NCBI GenBank assembly: GCA_039105265.1
Contig: JAPFFF010000003.1
Span: 5,828,001 to 5,892,000 of the forward strand
Source of the DNA: Tritrichomonas musculus
Lineage: Eukaryota > Parabasalia > Tritrichomonadida > Tritrichomonadidae
Direction of reading: 5' to 3'
Length of the DNA stretch: 64,000 nucleotides
Below the pieces are notes generated by a model. It ran no database searches and was not told the DNA's origin. It worked only from the letters and a program-made list of their open reading frames with translations. The position numbers were made by a program, and so were the translations under genes. Positions 9,906 to 19,239 of the stretch are shown here, piece after piece. How positions within the stretch are numbered: position 1 is the stretch's first letter; each line of letters begins with the position of its first letter.

Positions 9906-10532
9906 ATGATACCTGAGAAAATATCGTTAAACGATATCGTTAAAAATAAAGTGAATGAGGTATTAACGAGTAAGAAGAAAGATATGAGTGGAGCATTCAT
10001 CGATAAGATACATCCTGATATTAACGTGAGATATAATTCAGTTAATGTAATCGTTGGTAAACAAGGGCAGGGGAAAACTGTGATAGCTCTTGAAGAGGTG
10101 ATAAAAATATCGTTAATGAATACTCATCATCTACTCGTTTATGTTACTAAAGATGGGAATGAAAGTGATAGATCTTTCTTAGCGTTGAAATCGTTAATAG
10201 AATCACGATTACCGATAATAACCGTGAGTGAATCCGATGCTGAGAAAACTATCGAGAAAATCATTAAATCGAAGAATGAATATTACTCCATTAAGAATAA
10301 TCATCTCGAAAGCATGCTCGACGATCCACAATTAAACATCACGAAGAGCGATATTGAGGGATTATTCAATACATTACACATTGATGATTTCAATAAAAAG
10401 TATCTTCATACACTTGTGTTGTTTGATGATATCAGTAACAGCAAACTCTTCACGAATGAAACATCATATTTCTCGCACCAGTTTAGAAAAATTAAATACA
10501 AACCTTTTAACGTATATACTATCAAAGTTTGA
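9906..10532 (+). pseudogene. Polinton FtsK/HerA-type packaging ATPase, incomplete (fossil part)
   Basis: The frame from ATG 9906 carries a P-loop (VNVIVGKQGQGKTVIALEEV) and a hydrophobic Walker B strand (LHTLVLFDDIS), as in the FtsK/HerA-family ATPases that Polintons and related large DNA viruses use for genome packaging. It starts 50 bp after the preceding gene in the same orientation. The frame ends where the element itself ends, so the copy is incomplete. Confidence 0.75.
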
Positions 10533-10536
10533 TAGT
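10518..10536. repeat. Perfect 9-bp palindrome around a central G
   Basis: ACTATCAAA-G-TTTGATAGT forms a perfect hairpin exactly where Polinton-like sequence gives way to AT-rich DNA. It may mark the junction or be chance. Confidence 0.6.
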
Positions 10537-11868
10537 TTTTTTGACCATTTTTCGGTACTGTTGAATAGTAGTGTTATTTTTGATTTTTTATTTCTCGTAA
10601 TTTTCTTCTTTAATGATATTAGCCAAAAGCTCCAGTCCTTTGGTCATTGTTGTTCTTTTTGGAAAATCAAAATCCTTATTTAGGAACCCCCCCAACAAAA
10701 CCGTTTACAATTTTTCCCCTTGTTAAAAAAGTTAATTATATTTATAGATAGCATTTGTTTGAAAGTTTATTTTTTATGGATAAGTATAAAAACAGAGCAA
10801 TAATTCTTTTTGATAGATTATTTATTATTTATTTTCAAGGTAAAAAACAAATATACTGATTATATAATGTCAAAATTAGATTTTGAAAATGCTCTGGCCA
10901 AAGTTCATTAAAGTTAATAAAGATTACATGCCGATATTTTTTATATTTGACTAATTTCAACATTCAGAATTTCATGATCATCAATAATAATAATTTTGCA
11001 TTCATTCAACATTCACTTACTTAAGCCAAGATCCTGCCAAAATTTTAATTATTTATTATTACTAAAATTTATTATATTAATTTTATAAATTATATTATTT
11101 GTTTAATTAATAAATTTATCCTACAATTTCAAGATATACTTTTTTTAGATATTTCGGTTTAATAGAAAAAAAATAATAATTGATAATTTTATTTTTTAAT
11201 TTGTGAAAATTCATTCAAATTAATTTGAATAAAAAGATAATATCATATTTTCTGAAGTGATATCTTTTCACTTTTTCAAAAAAAGATATAAAATTTCAAG
11301 CTATTTTTTAAGAAAAAAAAAAAAATTGGCAGATCCGATTGGCTTTTAATCCGAATGAATCGAATAAATATATGGTGAAACAAAGTATATATAGCGATGA
11401 AAGCAAAATTTTGGGCCAATTTTTTTTTATAACACAATCTTTACTTTTCTGAGATATATAATTAATCCATACTATTTTCATACATTTTTAATTGTTTTTT
11501 AGTTTCTTATAATTAAATAAAACATATTTAAAATTAATAATTTATAAAATTTATTGAGATAACGATATTTTAGAATTAAAATAAAATGCATTGAAAAAAG
11601 TTGGCTTTAGTACATCTCTAAATCAATTTTTAATTCTACATAATGAAACCATTCAATTTGTTTTTAATTTGTTAAGTTGATCAGCGAACTTTTCCAGAAT
11701 ATGGCAAATTGAGAAGTTGAAAATTATTGAAATATAGAATTTTCAGTTTAAACCCTTTTATTGCTTTAATATTATCATTGCTGTAAAAAAAATTATTGTA
11801 ATGATACCTTTTCTGAAAAAATCAAAGAAATTAAAATCTTCGTTATTTCAAAGGAAAGAGCAATCCAT
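10537..11868. other. AT-rich spacer upstream of the Tup1-like gene
   Basis: No convincing gene is present. It has many A/T runs, a short C-run at about 10685-10692 and no visible repeats of note. The last part must hold the promoter of the gene at 11869. Confidence 0.6.
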
Positions 11869-13548
11869 ATGGATGATTTTGTTCCACCAATACTTAAGAC
11901 AAAATTTGCTGTTTCAACTGCAAATGAACATGCTAACTCTTCTTTCAGAACTCTTGATAAAGTAGTTTCAGCTATTTCTAAAATGAGAAATACAATTAGT
12001 GATCTGGAAAGAATCAGAGCTCTTTACATCATCCATCTACGCAGCTATCAAGCTGATTGCGAAATTATGCGAACCATATATAATGATATGAAGAAAAAAC
12101 TAAATCAAGTTGACCAATACCAAGATTTTAACCCAGCAATAAATCAAAATATTTCTCAAATTCAGCCAATGCAGCAGTTTTCAAATCATTTGGAATCTTT
12201 AGTTGACCAAAATCAGCCAATGCCCCCGCTTACAGAAAACATTGGACTTCATATGAATATGATGAATACTACCACGCCAATTGGCAACACTTTATCTAGC
12301 GCATTATCACTATCACATCAACCACCAGGCACTAATTTCGTTTCAACACCTCAACCTCAAAATCAAATTAAAAATTTAACATATGTTAAACAAGAATCAA
12401 TTCCAAACACATCAATTCAGAAAATTGATTTGAATTGGATGATATTAGATCCTGATACAAATCAACCTTATAGCCCAAATATGAATCCAAATAAAAAAGG
12501 TTTATTATCAAAAAATAATATTATGAATATATTCACTTTAGAGACAAATTCAATTATTCGTACAATCAAGTATGATTCTACGGGGACTCGTTTTGCATAT
12601 GCAAATGGCAGATTTCTTTTTATTGGTCTTACAAGCACAGGAACAATTGAAAAATACGCAGAGCTCCCACGTGTAGCTGGCCGCTATGAGATGATTTCGC
12701 GTGTTGTTGTTTTTTCTCCTGATGGTCAATATATTGCTGTTTCCAGCTCACAATTCGATATCTGTATCTTCAACATAACAGGTGCAAACTGCATTTTTGT
12801 CAAAAAATTGGAAGGTCACACACAACCAGTATCAGGTGCCATTTTTTCTTCAGATTCAACCCGACTTATATCTGGAGGATGCGATGGATATATATTTATA
12901 TGGGATATGCAACAATTCACGTTAATTGATCGTATTTCTCATTCTCCATCAACTCCCACAGCTACTCAGACTCCAACCACAGAGGAATCAACGAACGAAA
13001 ATAATGAGAATAAAGAAAGTAATAATAACAGCAATTCTGCTGAAAAAGATGCATCCAAAGACTATTCAATTGCATCTATTTCAATGGGATGCAATGATTC
13101 TTTTGTAGCAGTTGGTTTTATGAAAGGATTTGTTGGAATATATGAGCCTAGTTTCAAAAAGGCAGTTACTCATTTTCAAGCCCATGATGAGATATTATGG
13201 GGTGTTGCTACTTCAAAAACAGAACCATTACTCTTAACCGCATCACAGGACAAAACAGTCAAAATGTGGAATGTTGATTCTACTAATACTACTTGTTTGA
13301 TGACTTTCTCTGGACATAACGATTATGTAGTGTCTGCATGTTTCTCGTTAGATAATCAGCTCGTATTTACCGCTTCAAAGGACGAAATGATCCGAGGATT
13401 TAGTACAGCTAATGGTCAATGCCTTTTTGTTATTCAAGCACATAAAAATACAGTTTTTGAAGTTGATCAGCATCCTTTGAAAAAAGAATTCATTTCTTGC
13501 TCAAGTGACGGACTGATTTGTACTTGGAACTACAATACTCTTACATAG
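11869..13548 (+). CDS. Tup1/Groucho-like WD40 transcriptional corepressor
   Basis: A 559-residue protein. Residues 1-90 form a helical region (SFRTLDKVVSAISKMRNTISDLERIRALYIIHLRSYQADCE in part) like the N-terminal tetramerisation coil of Tup1. Residues 90-200 are Gln/Pro/Asn-rich, as in the Tup1 linker. From about 215 to the end there are about seven WD40 blades (VVVFSPDGQYIAVSS; GCDGYIFIWDM; TASQDKTVKMWNVD; CSSDGLICTWNY). An Asn/Glu/Ser-rich insertion (STNENNENKESNNNSN) interrupts the propeller near residues 365-395. Yeast Tup1 works with Ssn6 to repress genes in the nucleus; the same role here is inferred from architecture. The start is the first ATG, and the TAG stop is followed by an AT-rich spacer. 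The Myb gene at 17944 is a possible type of partner but there is no direct link. Confidence 0.75.
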   Translation: MDDFVPPILKTKFAVSTANEHANSSFRTLDKVVSAISKMRNTISDLERIRALYIIHLRSYQADCEIMRTIYNDMKKKLNQVDQYQDFNPAINQNISQIQPMQQFSNHLESLVDQNQPMPPLTENIGLHMNMMNTTTPIGNTLSSALSLSHQPPGTNFVSTPQPQNQIKNLTYVKQESIPNTSIQKIDLNWMILDPDTNQPYSPNMNPNKKGLLSKNNIMNIFTLETNSIIRTIKYDSTGTRFAYANGRFLFIGLTSTGTIEKYAELPRVAGRYEMISRVVVFSPDGQYIAVSSSQFDICIFNITGANCIFVKKLEGHTQPVSGAIFSSDSTRLISGGCDGYIFIWDMQQFTLIDRISHSPSTPTATQTPTTEESTNENNENKESNNNSNSAEKDASKDYSIASISMGCNDSFVAVGFMKGFVGIYEPSFKKAVTHFQAHDEILWGVATSKTEPLLLTASQDKTVKMWNVDSTNTTCLMTFSGHNDYVVSACFSLDNQLVFTASKDEMIRGFSTANGQCLFVIQAHKNTVFEVDQHPLKKEFISCSSDGLICTWNYNTLT

Positions 13549-14350
13549 AAACAAAAAAACGTTCGTTCGGTAATTTAATGTAAATAATAAATATATAGTA
13601 TTCTACTTGCTTTTGTTTTTATATTAATATCTTATGAATCTTTTTTTATTATGAAGATAAAATAATTTTTAAAATTGATAGAAAAAATTAACCATCAGTT
13701 TGATAAGAATTTTGAAAGTTTACATTTTTTTGGCAGTTTTGTAAAATTTATGATGTTTATTTTTTGATTGATATCATTGAAATTTTGAATGGTAACCCAT
13801 TTTTTTGAAAATATAAATTTTGTTTATATTTTGGTTTAATAAGCAATTTAAATGACAAAAATACTTAAGAATATAGAAATTGATAATTAATAAAGAAAAT
13901 TAATTTAAATCTTTTGAGTAAATCTTAAAAAAATACAATATTTGGCATCAGCCATAACTTTTTTTTGAAAAAAAAGATTTAAGTTCATAATCAAATACAT
14001 TGGCATATGAATTTTTTAAAATCAAAACGAAGTAATACAAATCTGTTAAAATATCGTAGTATACGTCGATGATTTGAAATTACTCATTGATAGATAGCAC
14101 ACGTAAAAATAAAAAAGAATTCTAAGTTTGGAGACATTTTGGAATTTGTATTAGTTGATCGAAAATAGAATCAGCTTTTTCATATTTCTCAAAATCGATT
14201 GTTTTAAATTCAATTAATACTTTTCAGATTTTAATATAAACGAGTTTAATTCAATTTTGAAAAAACCGATAGAACTCTTTTGAAAATCACTACATATTCA
14301 ATTTTTAAATTCTCGGTCATTTCGACATCAAACGGATAAGAATTTGATAA
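13549..14350. other. AT-rich spacer; promoter region of the DYRK gene
   Basis: No gene is seen. At 14317-14325, 26 bp before the ATG, the sequence reads TCATTTCGA, which fits the start of the trichomonad initiator consensus (TCAYTW...). Confidence 0.5.
14317..14325 (+). promoter_or_regulatory. Candidate initiator (Inr) of the DYRK gene
   Basis: TCATTTCGA lies 26 bp upstream of ATG 14351. Trichomonad core promoters use an Inr of the form TCA+1Y(T/A) close to the start codon. Similar CATTTCGG words occur just before two other genes in this window (32418, 36701). Confidence 0.4.
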
Positions 14351-15622
14351 ATGAAAAACACAACTATTAGATCAAAAAAACCTCCAGAAAGGAGACACGT
14401 TGAAAAAAGAACAACCATGCTTTCTCAATCGAAAACATCACCACAAACTTCTCGATCAAGAAGCACCCGACCTCAAACAGCAAGAGCTTTTGTTTCTAAT
14501 TCAGTTGCCCCGACAGTTATTCACGGGCCAATTACACCTAAAGAAGCATTAAGTCAATATTCGTCAATGTTAACAACATACGAAAAAACCGAAATATTAG
14601 ACTATCCAGAGATTTATTACATTGGAAAATTATCAAATAAAGAATCACAGAAAGGCCCAGAGCCAAAATTTGATTCTCCAACACACCATTATAAAGTGGT
14701 AATAGGTGATCATATAAGATATCGTTATGAAATTCGATCTTTACTTGGGAAAGGAGCATTTGGCCAAGTTCTTCGGTGCTATGATTATAAAACAAAAAAA
14801 CAAGTTGCTATAAAAATTATAATTAACACTTCCCAAATGCAAAAACAAGGCCAGAGAGAAATTGATATGCTCAAGCATCTTGTATCACCTGAAAAGAAAA
14901 ATCATATAATTCAGCTCCTCGATTCATTCACTTTTCGAAATCACTTATGCGCTGTTTTCGAAGTTCTTGGCCAAAATTTATATGATTATTCGAAATCAAT
15001 GCGGTTTAGGCCAATTTCAATTGGTACAGTTCAAAAAATTGCGAAACAAATACTCTTGGCTCTCGATTTCTCACACTCACACAATATTGTTCATTGCGAT
15101 CTTAAACCAGAAAACATAATGCTAGTATCAGGAACTCCAGAGCATGGTGTTGAACTCATAGATTATGGCAGTGGGTGCTATATTGGAGATGCTCATTTTG
15201 ACTATATCCAAAGCCGTTTCTATCGAGCACCTGAAGTCATACTAGGACTTCCATATGGACCTCCTATGGATTTATGGAGTCTTGCTGCCATTATTGTTGA
15301 ATTACTTACTGGAAAACCAATCTTTCCAGGAGTTAACGAAGCAGAACAAATATCAAGATATGTTGAAGTACTTGGTCTTCCTCCTTTAGAAATGATAAAA
15401 GGCGGAAAAATGTCACTTCGATATTTCACTGAATCAGGAATTCTGAAACAAATAAATGGAAAGAAAAGAGTATCACCAAAATCGGTTACATTAGCTAGAC
15501 TTACTACTCTTCGAAATTCATCTCTACTTGATTTTCTTTCAAAATGCTTTGTTTGGGATCAAAATAAAAGGATTACTGCACATGATGCTTTATCACACCC
15601 CTGGATTGCTTTAGATAGCTAA
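14351..15622 (+). CDS. Class II DYRK-family protein kinase (DYRK2/Pom1 type)
   Basis: A 423-residue CMGC kinase. Residues 61-125 match the extension found before the catalytic domain of class II DYRKs (TPKEALSQYSSMLTTYEKTE, then LDYPEIYYIG, then the DH-box-like HYKVVIGDHIRYRYEI). The kinase domain (about 127-420) has the Gly loop GKGAFGQV (133-140), Lys155 (VAIKII), Glu170, HCDLKPEN (249-256), an activation segment DYIQSRFYRAPEVIL with Tyr285, and a C-terminal DQNKRITAHDALSHPW. DYRKs autophosphorylate the second Tyr of a YxY motif; here it reads FDY, so that Tyr is kept and the first is Phe. The magnesium-binding DFG is DYG (271-273), a conservative change. Likely roles are cell polarity or cell-cycle signalling, inferred from the family. 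The N-terminal 60 residues are basic and Ser/Thr-rich. Confidence 0.9.
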   Translation: MKNTTIRSKKPPERRHVEKRTTMLSQSKTSPQTSRSRSTRPQTARAFVSNSVAPTVIHGPITPKEALSQYSSMLTTYEKTEILDYPEIYYIGKLSNKESQKGPEPKFDSPTHHYKVVIGDHIRYRYEIRSLLGKGAFGQVLRCYDYKTKKQVAIKIIINTSQMQKQGQREIDMLKHLVSPEKKNHIIQLLDSFTFRNHLCAVFEVLGQNLYDYSKSMRFRPISIGTVQKIAKQILLALDFSHSHNIVHCDLKPENIMLVSGTPEHGVELIDYGSGCYIGDAHFDYIQSRFYRAPEVILGLPYGPPMDLWSLAAIIVELLTGKPIFPGVNEAEQISRYVEVLGLPPLEMIKGGKMSLRYFTESGILKQINGKKRVSPKSVTLARLTTLRNSSLLDFLSKCFVWDQNKRITAHDALSHPWIALDS

Positions 15623-15745
15623 TTTTATATTACCATGGTTATAATATCAGAATTATAAAAATTCTGACTTTTTGTAATATAAGTTCTGAATTTTTGGAAT
15701 ATATAAATTTTGTTATCATATAATTTTTCATTTTTTTTTTAACGA

Positions 15746-17482
15746 ATGACAGATTACAAAGATTGTGAGATATCTGCGGATGGTTTTGTTATACCTAACT
15801 TTGACTTCAATTCATTGGATGCTATTATTCCCGTTTCAACGCCATCAATTACTCCATATGAATTTAATACAACCGATGAGTTTCAAAATATACTCGACGC
15901 GATGAAAAAAAACGATATACAACTTATTTGCAAACATTTAATATTTTTTAAAGCTGCAGTGATCGATAATTCAAACGATATTCCAGAAGAACTTTTTAAT
16001 GAATATAGCGTTCCGAGCACTTTAATGCTATTAATAGACCCAATCAAATATCCAATGCTATTATATACATCGCTATGCGCAGCTATTGCTTGGACAGGAG
16101 CTCAAGCCAGAGATTCAGAATTATTTAATGATCTTAATTTTATTAAATTTTTAATTGAAATCACTGTAATCGCTTTATCAGATCCAAAATTTGAAGGTGA
16201 TAGAAAAATTGGAAATGCCGCGCTTGGGCTTTTGCGAAATCTTGTATTTAATTCAAATAATATTAGGATTTCATTTATTAAAATGCGCGGGATTGAATTA
16301 TTTTCTTCTTTATTTCTCGAAATTAAAGACCAAAATATAGACAATTATATTCTATGGACATTACAAAACTCTCTTCTTGTCGAACCAAAGCCTCCATTTG
16401 AACTCATAAAAGCTGTGGAGTCAGTTTTTCGATCTTCATTTAGAGTTTATATGCAAGGTGTTGACCCCTCAGAAATTCGACTGGCAATTGCATATGCCAA
16501 ATGTGGGCCAATTTATGCAATTTCACTGATGAAAAACGCAGAATTTGAATTAGCCTCATCTTATTTTATTTATGCACCTGGTGAAACTCAAATCATGATT
16601 CTTGATATGTTTGAAATGCTTGCACTTTATCCAGATGAAGTTGTAGCAACTATTGCAAAAGAAAAAATCAAATGGAATGAATTTATATCGAAAATACCCC
16701 AATTGTATAATTACTATTTAAATAAAAAATTTATTTCTGTTGCTTCTCACTTATTTGCCGAACATTACAGACCGATTTATGACACAGAAATTGTTAAATG
16801 CTTAATACAAATTTTCTGCAAAGGCGAGTATAAGATTAAATATCGAGTTAAAGATTGCTTGAAAGTTCTATTTGACTCGAATCCAAATGATGTATTGGAA
16901 ACAATTGTATATAATAATATAATTGGACGATTAATTATACTACTTGAAGATAACAATAGTGGCACAGTTAAATTTTCTCTTGAAATATTACATTATATTG
17001 TCAAATACGCTCAAGAAGATAAAGACATACAAGAAAGAATCTTTACTCAACTTGATGAAAATGAATTTGGACCTATCATAGAAGACTTTTGTTGTAGTGA
17101 TGAACTTCATCCAAGTTATTCTGATCTTGCAGATTTAGTCAGAAAAGAATATGAAATTCTATCCGATATTTATGATGAAGAACAGAGAATACTTCATGAA
17201 AAACGTGCTGAAGAAGAAGAAGATATCAATTACCAGCAAATGCAGACTCCTTATATAGATTATCAAAAATTAAGTCAAAATCATCAAAATCCAGATTTTG
17301 CAGCTTTTCATTTTCCCAACTTTAATGATCAAAATATAAATGATAATAATAATGATAACAAAGTAGATGATAACAATGAAAATAATAATAATTATAATCT
17401 CGAAGAAAATGTGGATGGCAATGAGGAAGAAGATGTTTGGATTGATGCTGATTATATTGACATTATTGATGACGATTATTAA
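15746..17482 (+). CDS. Armadillo-like repeat protein with acidic Asn-rich tail
   Basis: A 578-residue protein, helical for residues 45-460 with ARM-type spacing (for example NAALGLLRNLVFNSNNIRISF and VKFSLEILHYIVKYAQ). The last 110 residues are acidic and Asn-rich (NDNNNDNKVDDNNENNNN and a final DADYIDIIDDDY). Such ARM proteins are abundant in trichomonads. A binding or scaffold role is the most that can be inferred; no family name is justified. It begins 123 bp after the DYRK gene in the same direction, with TCATTTTTTT 18 bp before the ATG. The stop reads TAAA, which fits the trichomonad poly(A) signal overlapping a stop codon. Confidence 0.8.
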   Translation: MTDYKDCEISADGFVIPNFDFNSLDAIIPVSTPSITPYEFNTTDEFQNILDAMKKNDIQLICKHLIFFKAAVIDNSNDIPEELFNEYSVPSTLMLLIDPIKYPMLLYTSLCAAIAWTGAQARDSELFNDLNFIKFLIEITVIALSDPKFEGDRKIGNAALGLLRNLVFNSNNIRISFIKMRGIELFSSLFLEIKDQNIDNYILWTLQNSLLVEPKPPFELIKAVESVFRSSFRVYMQGVDPSEIRLAIAYAKCGPIYAISLMKNAEFELASSYFIYAPGETQIMILDMFEMLALYPDEVVATIAKEKIKWNEFISKIPQLYNYYLNKKFISVASHLFAEHYRPIYDTEIVKCLIQIFCKGEYKIKYRVKDCLKVLFDSNPNDVLETIVYNNIIGRLIILLEDNNSGTVKFSLEILHYIVKYAQEDKDIQERIFTQLDENEFGPIIEDFCCSDELHPSYSDLADLVRKEYEILSDIYDEEQRILHEKRAEEEEDINYQQMQTPYIDYQKLSQNHQNPDFAAFHFPNFNDQNINDNNNDNKVDDNNENNNNYNLEENVDGNEEEDVWIDADYIDIIDDDY

Positions 17483-17943
17483 AATATATACTATTTAGAG
17501 TTATTATTAATTTTATAAAATATATTTAGAAGACTTTAGATTTTTAAATGTTATTTAGAAGTAAACTTCAAATTGTTTTAAATTAATTTTCAACATGCAT
17601 TTACATTAAAATATTTTTATTTTGTGGTTTACTGTTGTAAACAATTCAATTTTGATATTTAACTTATTAAAAAGTGATAATTGAATAAAAAAGGTTGTAA
17701 AAAACGTAGTTTAATTAATTCAATTGCGCCATTTCAATTTGTAGCGGGAGCATTGAATTAATAATTTTTTAGGAACCCATTCTCAGAAAAATCTAAAAAT
17801 AATTTTTATCTGGACTTGCTTCAAACAGTTAAATAATAAAAATAAATATACATATATATAATCATTTTGTGAATTACAAATGGTTTTTTAATATTCATTA
17901 TAGCTTATACATATGGAAAATAGAAAGAAAAATAAAAAAACAT
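17483..17943. other. AT-rich spacer between convergent genes
   Basis: It holds the 3' ends of the ARM-like gene and the Myb gene. I see no gene or repeat in it. Confidence 0.6.
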
Positions 17944-19239
17944 TCATTGAAACTTATTGAGGAAGTCATCGATATTAGATGTGAAGGAAGATTTCCGTTC
18001 AGCAGATTTCTGTTGGTCCAGTTTTTCGATTTGTTCAAATCGAATTGGATTTACTTTCATTGGCATCTCAAATTTAGGATCTATAGGTGGAATCACGAAA
18101 TGCGATGCGCGTCTAGTTGTACCATGAGAATGATTTATAATTTTTGGCAGATATTGCTGACTGCCATTATCAGATGTCTGATATTCATCTAAATCTTGTT
18201 GAAGTTGCGCTTCTGAAGGAGGTGGAGGAAGCAATTGAGGTTCTGAAATAGGTTTGAAAAGCGGCGTGGTTGGATTAATTTTTGGCATTGAAAATCGTAA
18301 TGGCGCCCTCATAACTGGAAAAGGACGTGGAACCAACGGTTGATTTTGCAATGGTTGAATTTGCTGAGGGGCGATTTCAGAATTTGAATTAATTGTATCT
18401 GAAAATGCTGGGAATGCAGCAGCAGGGGATTGCGAGTGAGGCTGTATTTGAAACTGGGGAGGCGGAAATGCTGGAATCTGTGCGGTTGATACAGGCGGAG
18501 GAGTTGGAGGAGTCGGTGATGGAGTTGAATTTGTTATTGGTGGCCTAGATATCTGAACAATTTGATTTATATCTTTTGTAATCTGATGGTAATGGTACCT
18601 GCATTGAACATCGCTTCGATTTCCAAGTGAAGCTGCTATGCGGGTCCAACTTTTATCTCCATATTGCTGTACTAGTTGCATTAATCTTAAATCTTCGTTT
18701 TGATCCCAAGTATCTTTACATATACGTGGATTAAGTCCTCTCGCCCACCTCTGCGCACATTGCGCTCTTGTTCTACCATTTCCAACAAATTTAGAAATAG
18801 GAGCCCAATTATCTATTCCATATCTATATATTCCTGCTAAAAGCCGAACATCTTCGTAAGAAGACCATGTGCGCATTTTACGCCGAGAATTCGAGGCAGC
18901 ATCCCCACTGTCATTAGAATTGTTAACATCTTCTTCATTAAAAGCAATTGGCTCATCTGAAACTTCTATTATCTCTCGTATCCGATCTACTGGCTCGCCT
19001 ATTCCAGTAAAAGAAACAAAAGTCGCATGCGCCTGATTATAAGTAAGATATTGTTTTATATAATCTGATAGAATGCGAATAAGAGATGAACGTATTTCAG
19101 GTGTTGTATTCGGAATTTGTTGCTCGATCGTAGAGATTCCAATCTCTATAATTGCACTTTCTCCTAAGTGCCCTCTAGGAACTCTGCTTCGACCTCTCGT
19201 TGTAGTAAATTCGCTTTTAAACCACCAAATTGAATTCAA
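17944..19239 (-). CDS. R2R3 Myb DNA-binding protein
   Basis: The frame encodes about 431 residues with two Myb repeats at about 122-225: TWSSYEDVRLLAGIYRYG...NWAPISKFV..RTRAQCAQRW and TWDQNEDLRLMQLVQQYG..SWTRIAASLGNRSDVQCRYHY. The regularly spaced Trp residues are present. The C-terminal half is Pro/Gln-rich. Trichomonad Myb proteins bind promoter elements in the nucleus and control transcription; the target is unknown. The start is a problem. The frame opens at a TTG (19239) right after an in-frame TGA, and the first ATG in frame is codon 122, immediately before the Myb repeats. Yet residues 30-100 (IIEIGISTIEQQIPNTTPEI) look like real protein. A short upstream exon or a missed start is possible, so I mark the whole open frame. 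Confidence 0.8.
   Translation of the reverse strand: MNSIWWFKSEFTTTRGRSRVPRGHLGESAIIEIGISTIEQQIPNTTPEIRSSLIRILSDYIKQYLTYNQAHATFVSFTGIGEPVDRIREIIEVSDEPIAFNEEDVNNSNDSGDAASNSRRKMRTWSSYEDVRLLAGIYRYGIDNWAPISKFVGNGRTRAQCAQRWARGLNPRICKDTWDQNEDLRLMQLVQQYGDKSWTRIAASLGNRSDVQCRYHYHQITKDINQIVQISRPPITNSTPSPTPPTPPPVSTAQIPAFPPPQFQIQPHSQSPAAAFPAFSDTINSNSEIAPQQIQPLQNQPLVPRPFPVMRAPLRFSMPKINPTTPLFKPISEPQLLPPPPSEAQLQQDLDEYQTSDNGSQQYLPKIINHSHGTTRRASHFVIPPIDPKFEMPMKVNPIRFEQIEKLDQQKSAERKSSFTSNIDDFLNKFQ

Larger units (their letters stand above)
8218..10532 (+). mobile_element. Polinton (Maverick) end fragment with two genes, broken
   Basis: This fragment runs from a terminal inverted repeat tip at about 8218 rightward. 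Parts in order: TIR (8218-8640), a conserved Polinton protein (8701-9855) and a packaging-type ATPase (from 9906). It stops at about 10532, where the DNA changes to AT-rich host-like sequence, so most of a typical 15-20 kb element is absent and it is broken. The coding parts are well preserved and less AT-rich than the surroundings, with frequent CGTTAA/CGATATCG words. Gene order TIR - conserved protein - ATPase suits one end of a trichomonad Maverick. The age looks moderate given about 9% difference by eye from the other TIR copy. Confidence 0.8.

Noticed and set aside
10354-10683. A 109-codon frame overlapping the end of the Polinton ATPase
   Set aside because: Half of it is a shadow of the ATPase frame and the rest is T-rich translation (Phe, Leu, Ser) with no domain.
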